The notes beneath the pieces were generated by a model. It was not told the DNA's origin, ran no database searches, and saw only the letters and a list, made by a program, of their open reading frames with translations. From the NCBI RefSeq assembly GCF_004341845.1, contig NZ_SLVB01000002.1, positions 496,001 to 560,000 on the forward strand: a stretch of DNA of 64,000 nucleotides, in the 5' to 3' direction. The position numbers were made by a program, and so were the translations under genes. This stretch comes from Novosphingobium sp. PhB165 (GTDB taxonomy: Bacteria; Pseudomonadota; Alphaproteobacteria; Sphingomonadales; Sphingomonadaceae). Positions 51,151-58,591 of this stretch are shown piece after piece (within the stretch, counting starts at the first letter, position 1; each line of letters opens with the position of its first letter).

Positions 51151-52491
51151 TCAGAACGTCATCTTCACCTGACAGCCCAGCGCCAGCGCGTTCGGCGTCG
51201 AGCGGAAACTGAAAGCGCCGGGCTCGACGATGTACTGCACGTCGGGCCGGATCGAGAGCCAGCGAGTGGCCTGAATGCCGTAACTGAGTTCGATTGCCGT
51301 CTCGCCGGCGGGCAGCGAGGCGTAGCTGCCCGGGATCGGCGCAATATCCACATTCTGACGGCGCAGGCGCGGATCGACCACGGCGTGCACGAAGCCGAGC
51401 GCCACGGTATCGGCGTCGCGGCCCTTGAACGTACCGGTCTTGACGAAGCCGCCCGCATACCAGCGCGTGATCTGCGAGGAAATCTCGGGATTGGCGGTGA
51501 ACTGGCCGAAGATCGAGAGGCCCCGGCTCCCCTGCCCGTCACGCCAGATCATCTGGTCGGCCAGGAGATAGACACCGTAGCGGCCCTTGACGGTATCGCT
51601 GCCGCCCTGCTCCGTCACGCGCGAGGTATCGTAGTAGGCGCCCAGCTTGTAATGCCCCGGAAGCACGCGGCTGCCCGCCGCCGCGCCGGGATCGTATTCG
51701 ACCTCGAGCGGAAGCAACACGCCGATGGTCCCGCCCGCGAAGGGGTTCCACGCATTGTCCTCATCATTGAGGCGCGGGTTCACCTGATAGACGCCCGTGC
51801 GGATCGTCACATCCGGGCGCAGTTTGTAGCGGATCGCCGCCCCCCAGCGCGCGTTGGGATAATTGTACCATCCGCTGTCGCCCGAAAGCGAAAGTGCGTG
51901 CGCGCAGAAGGCCGCGTTCACGAAGTTGCAGCCCAGCGCCATGCCGCCAAGGTCGTTGCCCATGGCAAAGAAGCCGGCTCTGACGTCGAGCTGGCCGCCG
52001 ATCAGGCTCTGCTCCACGCTGACTTCGGTGAGGCGTGTATACTGGCCGCCATAGGCCTCCTGAATTGGCAGTCGGTTTCCGACGAAATCCGACGAGATGC
52101 CGACGCCACGGCGGTCATTGATGGTGAAATGGAACGTCGTGCCCGACCAACCCGCGATCCTGCCCATATCGAAATCCGCGCCCATGCGGACCTGCTGCGT
52201 ATAAGCGGTGCCCTGCCGCAGCCCGCCTTTGACGGCCGCGAACGATTCCGAGACGTAGTCGCCCCGGAAAGTGACGCCCGCGTCGACGAGGTCTGTGCGC
52301 AGCCCTCCCCAATCTCCGGTGAGCGTATCGCGTCCGGTGGGCGGCGGTGCGGGTTGAGGTGTCGTCTGGGCCTGATCTTCTGCGGCGGTTTCGGTCGTAT
52401 CTTCGGCGCGCGCCTCACCGGCCGCGAGCGGAATCGCGATCAGCAGGCCGCAACCGGCCAGTCGGGTCAATCTGGTCATGTAATGGGCCAA
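51151..52491 (-). CDS. OprB-family carbohydrate-selective porin
   Basis: 446 residues. The TTG at 52491 is better placed after AGGAG than the ATG four codons on; the signal peptide starts at that ATG (MTRLTRLAGCGLLIAIPLAAGEARA). The OprB pattern is visible: RDTLTGDWGGLRTDLVDAGVTF, EAYGGQYTRLTEVSVEQSL and a C-terminal barrel strand ending in GCQVKMTF (terminal Phe). OprB lets glucose and other sugars cross the outer membrane. It follows the PQQ glucose dehydrogenase by 97 bases, so the two would act together: sugar enters, then is oxidised in the periplasm. Confidence 0.92.
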   Translation of the reverse strand: MAHYMTRLTRLAGCGLLIAIPLAAGEARAEDTTETAAEDQAQTTPQPAPPPTGRDTLTGDWGGLRTDLVDAGVTFRGDYVSESFAAVKGGLRQGTAYTQQVRMGADFDMGRIAGWSGTTFHFTINDRRGVGISSDFVGNRLPIQEAYGGQYTRLTEVSVEQSLIGGQLDVRAGFFAMGNDLGGMALGCNFVNAAFCAHALSLSGDSGWYNYPNARWGAAIRYKLRPDVTIRTGVYQVNPRLNDEDNAWNPFAGGTIGVLLPLEVEYDPGAAAGSRVLPGHYKLGAYYDTSRVTEQGGSDTVKGRYGVYLLADQMIWRDGQGSRGLSIFGQFTANPEISSQITRWYAGGFVKTGTFKGRDADTVALGFVHAVVDPRLRRQNVDIAPIPGSYASLPAGETAIELSYGIQATRWLSIRPDVQYIVEPGAFSFRSTPNALALGCQVKMTF

Positions 52492-52588
52492 AGCCCGCTC
52501 CTGTCCCCGCGCCTTCCGGAACGCGGGGGTTTGCTTGGGATTTGCGGCAACGGACGGTGGCAGAGCCTCAACTCCACCACCTTGACCG

Positions 52589-55018
52589 TCAGGGAAGCTT
52601 GTAAGCGATCACGTAGTCGCCGCGGTCGGGCGACTGGCGCGCGCCGCCTGCGGTGATCACTACATATTGCTTGCCGGTTTTCGGCGACTTGTAGCTCATC
52701 GGGCCGCCTTGGCTGCCAACCGGCAGACGGGCTTTCCAGATCTCCTTGCCGTTCGCGGAGTCGAAGGCGCGCAGATAGTAATCCTGCGTTCCCGCGATGA
52801 AGACGAGACCGCCCTGCGTCGCCAATGTTCCGCCGAGCGTCGGCAGGCCGACCGGGATCGGCAGGGCCATGCGGATGCCCATCGGGCCGGTATCGCGCAC
52901 GGTGCCGACCGGGACCTGCCACTTGATCTGGCGGGTCTTCATGTCGATCGCCGTCAGCGTGCCGAAGGGCGGTTTCTGGCAGGGCACGCCCAGCGCGGAG
53001 AGGAAGCGGTCCTTGATAACCGAATAGGGCGTGCCCTTCAGCGGAACGCTGCCCATGCCGGTATTGACTGCTTCGCCAGCATTGCCCGCTGCGCCTTTCT
53101 GCTCCGCCGTCTGCGGGAACATCTGGACCCAGAGGCCCAGGCGCATGTCGTTGGCGAAGATGGTGTTGCTGGTGGGATCGATCGAGAGCCCGCCCCAGTT
53201 CATGCCGCCCAGCGACCCCGGGAAGCTCAGCGACTTGTCCGTGCCGGGCGCCGTGTAGAGGCCCTCATACCGCATGCCCTTGAAGGCGATACGGCAGAGC
53301 AACTGGTCGAACGGCGTCGCGCCCCACATATCGGCCTCGGTCAGCAGACCGGTGCCGATTTGCGGCATGCCCACCGACTTGGGCTGGGTGAGTGAATAGG
53401 GCTCGTTCGGGATGTTGGCGGGCTTGACCGGGACATTCGCGACTTCGGTCAGCGGCCGGCCGGTCGCGCGGTCAAGCACGTAGAGCTGGCCTGCCTTGGT
53501 GCCGAACACCAGCGCGGGCACCGTTCTGCCATCGGCTTGGGAGAAATCGAAGAAGGTGGGCTGCATAGGGACGTCGAAGTCCCACAGATCGTTGTGCACC
53601 GTTTGGAAGTGCCACTTCTCCTTGCCCGTCGTCGCATCGAGCGCGAGCATCGAGGCACCGTATTTGTGATCGAGCGGGGTTCGCGTTTGGCCGTAGAGAT
53701 CGACCGAGGGGCTGCCCACCGGCATGAACACGGTGTTGCTCGCCGGATCGTAGGACATCGCCGCCCAGACATTGGGGGTCGAGCGGGTGTAAGTCTGGCC
53801 TTCCGGGGGCATGCCGGTGATTGCCGGATTGCCGGGGTCGAAGGCCCAGCGCAGCTTGCCGGTGATCACATCGAAGCCGCGCATCACGCCGCCCGGCATG
53901 TCCACCTGCACATTGTCCGCCACGCGGCCGCCGACGACCACGGTAGTACCGGCAAGGGTCGGCGCGGACGTGATCTGGTATTGCGGATCAGGCGCATTGC
54001 CGAGCCCGGCTTTCAGATCGACACGGCCGCCGGTACCGAAGTCGGGGCAGAATTTCCCGGTATCGGCGTCGAGCGCGATCAGTTCGGCGTTGATCGTGTT
54101 CATCAGGATACGGCGTTGGCAAGGCGCGCCCTCAGGCACGGTAATGGCGGTGACCGGGGTGGAACCGGGCATGTTCGGCTGCTGGATCGGCGCCTTGGCG
54201 TCGAAATAGGCAAGCCCGCGGCAGCGCATCCAGACCGAGGCGCGCGCATTGATGATGGTCTTCCACTTCTCGCGGCCGCTGTCGGCATCGAGCGCGATCA
54301 CGTTGTTGTGCGGGGTGCAGACGAAGACCGTATCGCCCACTTGCAGAGGCGTGTTCTGATCTTCGGCACCGTTGCCGTCGCTGAGCGCCATGTCACCCGT
54401 ACGGTAGGTCCAGGCCACTTTCAGGTCCTTCACGTTGTCACGCGTGATCTGGTCCAGAGCGACGAAGCGGCTGCCGCCGCCGGTATTGCCGTAAGCTTCC
54501 CAGTTCTTCTGCTCATGGGTCGGATCGACCGGAATCAGCGCGCCCTCCTGCCCGGTGAAAGCGACAGTGGGATGCGGCACGAACATCGCGGCAAAGCCCG
54601 CGGCCGAGCAGAGAGCCAGCACAACCGCCACGCCAAGTGCGGGACCGCGCGAGGGTCTGCGACCGGCCGCGCGGACCAGCAGAGGATAGGATAGCGCAAC
54701 CACCGTCGCGCCGATGCCCATCGCCAGTAGGCGAGAGATCAGCGGCCAGAACGCAAAGCCCACCTCCCACACTGCCCAGCAGATCGTCAGCAGGAACGTT
54801 GCCCCGAAGAGCAGCGCACCGGCCGGTCGGCGGCGGAAGATCAGGAAACCGGAAACCAGCAGCGCGATGCCGGCGACCACGAAGTAAAGACTGCCGCCAA
54901 GACTGGCGAGCTTCGCTCCGCCAAGGGTGAAAAAGAGGCCGGCCAGCAGGATGATCGTCCCGAGCAGCCACAGCCATACCTTGGCCAGAAAGCCGATAGC
55001 GTTGTTCGTGCCGGGCAT
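52589..55018 (-). CDS. gcd: Membrane-bound PQQ-dependent glucose dehydrogenase
   Basis: 809 residues, the standard length of Gcd. A strong AAGGAGGT lies 6 bases before the ATG. Five membrane segments occupy residues ~10-140. The rest is an eight-bladed propeller: HPTVAFTGQEG, TYRTGDMA, ENWEAYGNTGGG-like start (KNWEAYGNTGGGSRF), and blades with W-docking repeats. It oxidises aldoses such as glucose to gluconate in the periplasm and passes electrons to ubiquinone. No pqq synthesis genes are in this window, so PQQ must come from elsewhere. The OprB gene follows. Specificity for glucose is by family only. Confidence 0.93.
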   Translation of the reverse strand: MPGTNNAIGFLAKVWLWLLGTIILLAGLFFTLGGAKLASLGGSLYFVVAGIALLVSGFLIFRRRPAGALLFGATFLLTICWAVWEVGFAFWPLISRLLAMGIGATVVALSYPLLVRAAGRRPSRGPALGVAVVLALCSAAGFAAMFVPHPTVAFTGQEGALIPVDPTHEQKNWEAYGNTGGGSRFVALDQITRDNVKDLKVAWTYRTGDMALSDGNGAEDQNTPLQVGDTVFVCTPHNNVIALDADSGREKWKTIINARASVWMRCRGLAYFDAKAPIQQPNMPGSTPVTAITVPEGAPCQRRILMNTINAELIALDADTGKFCPDFGTGGRVDLKAGLGNAPDPQYQITSAPTLAGTTVVVGGRVADNVQVDMPGGVMRGFDVITGKLRWAFDPGNPAITGMPPEGQTYTRSTPNVWAAMSYDPASNTVFMPVGSPSVDLYGQTRTPLDHKYGASMLALDATTGKEKWHFQTVHNDLWDFDVPMQPTFFDFSQADGRTVPALVFGTKAGQLYVLDRATGRPLTEVANVPVKPANIPNEPYSLTQPKSVGMPQIGTGLLTEADMWGATPFDQLLCRIAFKGMRYEGLYTAPGTDKSLSFPGSLGGMNWGGLSIDPTSNTIFANDMRLGLWVQMFPQTAEQKGAAGNAGEAVNTGMGSVPLKGTPYSVIKDRFLSALGVPCQKPPFGTLTAIDMKTRQIKWQVPVGTVRDTGPMGIRMALPIPVGLPTLGGTLATQGGLVFIAGTQDYYLRAFDSANGKEIWKARLPVGSQGGPMSYKSPKTGKQYVVITAGGARQSPDRGDYVIAYKLP

Positions 55019-55323
55019 TCGGCACCTCCTTTATCGTCTTCGATTGCGCCGAACATGCCCGGGCTTGCATAGCCGGAGCGGTCAGGTCCGCAGAGAATGC
55101 ATGAAAACGGAGTGCTCGCAATGCTCTCCATCGATCTGTGTACCAACTAGTACATAGATCGATGGAGAGCAAGACGTGCCATGCGGGCATGCGGAGAAAG
55201 ACGTCCGTCAACGCCCGCAAGCGCCGACGTTGTCGAATTTTCTTGTCTATTCAGATGCCTGCAAATGTCGCCAGCAAAGTCTCGCGGCTGCGCAAGTGAT
55301 TCGTCCTGCCGGAAAATCCTGAA
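55019..55323. other. 305-base spacer between LysR and gcd genes
   Basis: Both flanking genes are read leftward. The spacer contains the long inverted repeat at 55122-55171 and the gcd ribosome site. Otherwise no gene or known RNA was recognised. Confidence 0.5.
55122..55171. repeat. Inverted repeat with 22-base arms upstream of gcd
   Basis: Arms 55122-55143 and 55150-55171 match at 21 of 22 positions around a CAACTA loop. Each arm includes the core CTCTCCATCGATCT. The one mismatch can be a G-U pair in the plus-strand RNA. The centre GTACCAACTAGTAC resembles the operator core of the catabolic region (TACCAACTAGTC). It lies about 100 bases before the gcd ATG and may bind the TetR encoded at the end of the operon, or form an RNA hairpin. 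Confidence 0.7.
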
Positions 55324-56217
55324 TCAGCGCAGATTTTCGGCAAGAAAATCGATGAACACGCGGACACGCGCAGGAACATTCGCACCGCCGACGAAGACAG
55401 CATGGATCTGCTCGACATCACCCGGATTGAAATCTTCCAGCAGCGGGACGAGATCGCCCGAAGCGATTTGCGCGGCGACGCTGAAGCAACCTACACGGGT
55501 GACGCCCACCCCTTGCTCGGCAAGTTGTCCAAGCGTCTCGCCATTGTTGGCTTCGATCGTTCCCTTCACCGACAGGGTGAAATCGCGTCCACCCCGCCGA
55601 AATGGCCAGACTGGCTCCACGCGCTGAAAGTTGAAGCTCAGGCAGTTGTGGTCCAGCAGATCCTCAGGCTCGCGCGGGATACCAACGCGGGCCAGATAGT
55701 CGGGCGAGGCAACAATGACGCGTCGTGTTTCGCCCAACTTGCGCGCGGTAAGGCCGCTGTCGGGCAGCGGACCGAAGCGGATCGCCACATCGGCCTGCCC
55801 GGCCGCCACGTCGACAAGCGCGTCGGTCAACGCGATGTCCACCAGAATGTGCGGAAAACGGCGCGCGAATTCGCCAAGCAGCGGCACCACGCAGAGCCGC
55901 CCGTGCGCCAGCGCTGCACTGACTCTCAGCCGCCCGCGCGGTGCGCCCTGATCTGCGATCTGCTGTTCGGAATCGTTGAGGTCGGCAAGGATGCGGCGTG
56001 CGGCGAGGAGATAGGCGCTACCTTCGCTGGTCAGCGCCAATGCCCGGGTTGAGCGCAGCAGCAGCCGCACGCCAAGTCGCGCCTCAATACGGTCGACCTG
56101 ACGGCTCACTGCGGAAGGCGTGAGCCCCAGTACGCGGCCCGCTGCGGAAAAACTGCCCAGATCGACTACCGCCGCGAACACTTCCAGCGCCCGCGCGCGA
56201 TCCATTCCGTCATCCAT
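55324..56217 (-). CDS. LysR-family transcriptional regulator
   Basis: 297 residues. N-terminal winged helix: LEVFAAVVDLGSFSAAGRVLGLTPSAVSRQVDRIEARLGVRLLLRSTRALALTSEG, as in the CrgA-like LysR group. The effector domain follows (RLRVSAALAHGRLCVVPLLGEFARRFPHILVDIALTDALVDVAAGQADVAIRFG). It is divergent from an aldo-keto reductase and MFS operon with 100 bases between, the usual place for its target. That gap contains GCCCTTCGCGAGGGC, a likely LysR site. The effector is unknown. Confidence 0.92.
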   Translation of the reverse strand: MDDGMDRARALEVFAAVVDLGSFSAAGRVLGLTPSAVSRQVDRIEARLGVRLLLRSTRALALTSEGSAYLLAARRILADLNDSEQQIADQGAPRGRLRVSAALAHGRLCVVPLLGEFARRFPHILVDIALTDALVDVAAGQADVAIRFGPLPDSGLTARKLGETRRVIVASPDYLARVGIPREPEDLLDHNCLSFNFQRVEPVWPFRRGGRDFTLSVKGTIEANNGETLGQLAEQGVGVTRVGCFSVAAQIASGDLVPLLEDFNPGDVEQIHAVFVGGANVPARVRVFIDFLAENLR

Positions 56218-56242
56218 CTTTGCGTGGATAGCAAAGAACCTT

Positions 56243-56257
56243 GCCCTTCGCGAGGGC
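56243..56257. promoter_or_regulatory. Candidate LysR binding palindrome
   Basis: GCCCTTCGCGAGGGC, arms GCCCT/AGGGC around TCGCG, in the 100-base divergent spacer between LysR and the aldo-keto reductase. It lies 26 bases from the LysR start. Confidence 0.4.
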
Positions 56258-56317
56258 TAACGCTGCACGATAGCGTGTTCCATTTATGCAGCCGAAGCGT
56301 AACCGGAAGGATCAAGC

Positions 56318-57352
56318 ATGGAATACCGCCAATTGGGATCGTCGGGCCTGCGAGTGCCGGCGCTGAGTTTCGGCACCGGCACTTTCGGCGGCAGCGGGCC
56401 GCTGTTCGGCGCCTGGGGAAGCAGCGACGCCGAGGAAGCGCGGCGCCTGATCGATATCTGCCTTGAGGCCGGCGTAACTCTGTTCGATACCGCCGATGTC
56501 TATTCGAACGGCGCCTCCGAGGAAGTGCTTGGCGAAGCGATCAAGGGGCGCCGCGATCAGGTGCTGATCTCTACCAAAACCGGCTTGCCGATGGGCGACG
56601 GTCCGCAGGACTGGGGCGCCTCGCGCTCCCGGTTGATCGGCGCGGTCGATGCCTCGCTCCGGCGCCTTGGTACCGATCATATCGACTTGCTCCAGCTCCA
56701 CGCCTTCGATGCGTCCACTCCGGTGGAGGAACTGATGGGCACGCTGGACATCCTGATCGCGGCGGGCAAGCTGCGCTACGCAGGTGTTTCCAACTATCCC
56801 GGCTGGCAGATCATGAAGGCGCAAGGCGTCGCCGATCGCCACGGCTGGCCGCGCCTCACTGCGCATCAGGTCTATTATTCACTGATCGGCCGCGCCTATG
56901 AGTGGGACCTCATGCCGCTTGCCGCCGATCAGGGCGTGGGGGCTTTGGTCTGGAGCCCCCTCGGCTGGGGACGCCTTACGGGCAAGATCGGGCGCGGCCG
57001 TCCGATTCCCGCCGGAAGCCGTTTGCACGACACTGAACAGTTCGCCCCGCCGGTGACAGAAGAGCACCTCTACCGCGTGATCGACGCGCTGGAGAGCGTT
57101 GCCGAGGAAACCGGCAAGACCGTACCGCAAATCGCGATCAACTGGCTGTTGCGGCGGCCGACGATCTCCTCGGTGATTATCGGCGCGCGGAACGAAGAGC
57201 AGCTGCGCGACAATCTCGGCGCGGTCGGCTGGTCGTTGACGGCGGCACAAGTCGCCACGCTGGATGCCGCGAGCGAGGTCGTCCCGCCCTACCCGCATAC
57301 TCCCTATCGCCAGCAGGCGGGCTTTGCCCGTCTCAACCCGGCGATGGTCTGA
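56318..57352 (+). CDS. Aldo/keto reductase
   Basis: 344 residues. The AKR catalytic tetrad is present: Asp and Tyr in LFDTADVYSNGASEEVLG, Lys in ISTKTGLP and His in LLQLHAFD. The cofactor end IIGARNEEQLRDNLGAVGW is characteristic. The N-terminus MEYRQLGSSGLRVPALSFGTGTFGG is standard for AKR of the YajO/YhdN-like group. It would reduce aldehydes or ketones with NADPH. An MFS gene follows 15 bases downstream, and the LysR gene is divergent, so the pair may handle or export a reactive carbonyl compound. Substrate unknown. Confidence 0.93.
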   Translation: MEYRQLGSSGLRVPALSFGTGTFGGSGPLFGAWGSSDAEEARRLIDICLEAGVTLFDTADVYSNGASEEVLGEAIKGRRDQVLISTKTGLPMGDGPQDWGASRSRLIGAVDASLRRLGTDHIDLLQLHAFDASTPVEELMGTLDILIAAGKLRYAGVSNYPGWQIMKAQGVADRHGWPRLTAHQVYYSLIGRAYEWDLMPLAADQGVGALVWSPLGWGRLTGKIGRGRPIPAGSRLHDTEQFAPPVTEEHLYRVIDALESVAEETGKTVPQIAINWLLRRPTISSVIIGARNEEQLRDNLGAVGWSLTAAQVATLDAASEVVPPYPHTPYRQQAGFARLNPAMV

Positions 57353-57367
57353 CAAGGACTGCAACCC

Positions 57368-58540
57368 ATGAAGCTCAATCCGGGGCTGCTGGCCCTTTCC
57401 GTCGGCGCGTTCGGCATTGGCGTCACCGAGTTCGCGCCGATGGGCCTGCTGCCGGTCATCGCCACCAGCCTGGGGATCTCGATCCCCACGGCCGGGCTGC
57501 TCATCAGCGCCTATGCGCTCGGTGTCATGGTGGGTGCGCCGCTGATGACGCTCACCACCGGCCGAATGCCGCGCCGCACGCTGTTGATCGCATTGGCGGG
57601 CATCTTCACGCTGGGGAACCTGCTGGCGGCGATTTCGGACAGCTATACCATGCTGCTGGTGGCGCGGATCGTCACGTCGTTCAACCACGGCGCCTTCTTC
57701 GGCGTGGGCTCGGTCGTCGCGGCCAGCCTCGTGCCGCCCGAGCGCAAGGCGGGCGCCGTTGCCGCCATGTTCATGGGCCTCACGATTGCCAACGTCATCG
57801 GCGTGCCGCTGGCGACCTGGGCGGGCGAGCACCTTGGCTGGCGGATGGCTTTCTGGGGCATTTCGGGCCTTGGCCTCGCCACGATGGCCGCGCTACGCCT
57901 GACGTTGCCCGCCCTTCCGGCGCCCCAAGGGGGCAATGCGATGGCGGAACTGCGCGTTCTGACACGGGGCAAGGTTCTGGGCGCGCTGGCACTGACGGTT
58001 GTTGGATCGAGCGCGATGTTCACCGTCTTCACGTATGTCGTACCGATCCTGCGCGAGGCGACCCATGCTTCGCTGGGCTTCGTCACCGCCATGCTCGTGA
58101 CATATGGCCTGGGGCTGACGGTGGGCAACTGGCTTGGTGGACGTTTCGCCGACCGCTCGGTGGACCGGACCTTGATGGTGACATTGGCGAGCCTTGCGGC
58201 GATCCTGGTCGCCTTCGCGCTGCTGATGCCTTTCGCTGCGCCGACTGCCGTGCTGGTGTTCCTCTGGGGCGTGGCCAGCTTTGCGCTGGTGCCGCCCTTG
58301 CAAGTCCGCGTCATGACCGCTGCGGCGGACGCGCCTAACCTGGCCTCGTCGGTCAATATCGGCGCGTTCAATCTTGGTAACGCGATTGGCGCGGCGCTGG
58401 GCGGCGGCGTGATCGCGGCAGGCCTGGGGTATCCGGCCGTGGCACTGGCGGGAGCGGCGACTTCGTTCATCGGACTTGTTGCCGTTGTCCTGACGGTTCG
58501 CAGAACCCCTGCGCCGGCGGAACCGCTGTACAGCGCCTGA
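57368..58540 (+). CDS. MFS transporter (drug/sugar efflux-type, AraJ/NepI-like)
   Basis: 390 residues with twelve hydrophobic segments. The first helix (LALSVGAFGIGVTEFAPMGLLPVIATSLG) and the loop-2 region (LGVMVGAPLMTLTTGRMPRRTLL) are typical of the DHA1 family of AraJ, YdeA and NepI exporters. ARIVTSFNHGAFFGVGSVVAASLV is the family motif C region. It probably exports a small molecule by proton antiport. It is transcribed together with the aldo-keto reductase gene, and a good terminator hairpin follows. The substrate is not predictable. Confidence 0.91.
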   Translation: MKLNPGLLALSVGAFGIGVTEFAPMGLLPVIATSLGISIPTAGLLISAYALGVMVGAPLMTLTTGRMPRRTLLIALAGIFTLGNLLAAISDSYTMLLVARIVTSFNHGAFFGVGSVVAASLVPPERKAGAVAAMFMGLTIANVIGVPLATWAGEHLGWRMAFWGISGLGLATMAALRLTLPALPAPQGGNAMAELRVLTRGKVLGALALTVVGSSAMFTVFTYVVPILREATHASLGFVTAMLVTYGLGLTVGNWLGGRFADRSVDRTLMVTLASLAAILVAFALLMPFAAPTAVLVFLWGVASFALVPPLQVRVMTAAADAPNLASSVNIGAFNLGNAIGAALGGGVIAAGLGYPAVALAGAATSFIGLVAVVLTVRRTPAPAEPLYSA

Positions 58541-58547
58541 GGATCTT

Positions 58548-58576
58548 GAGCCCGTCCCCGCCTTGGGGACGGGCTC
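58548..58576. terminator. Strong hairpin between MFS and TonB receptor genes
   Basis: GAGCCCGTCCCC and GGGGACGGGCTC pair perfectly (12 bases) around GCCTT. It sits between convergent genes; the flanking T content is low. Confidence 0.7.
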
Positions 58577-58591
58577 AGTTCCACGCCGCCT

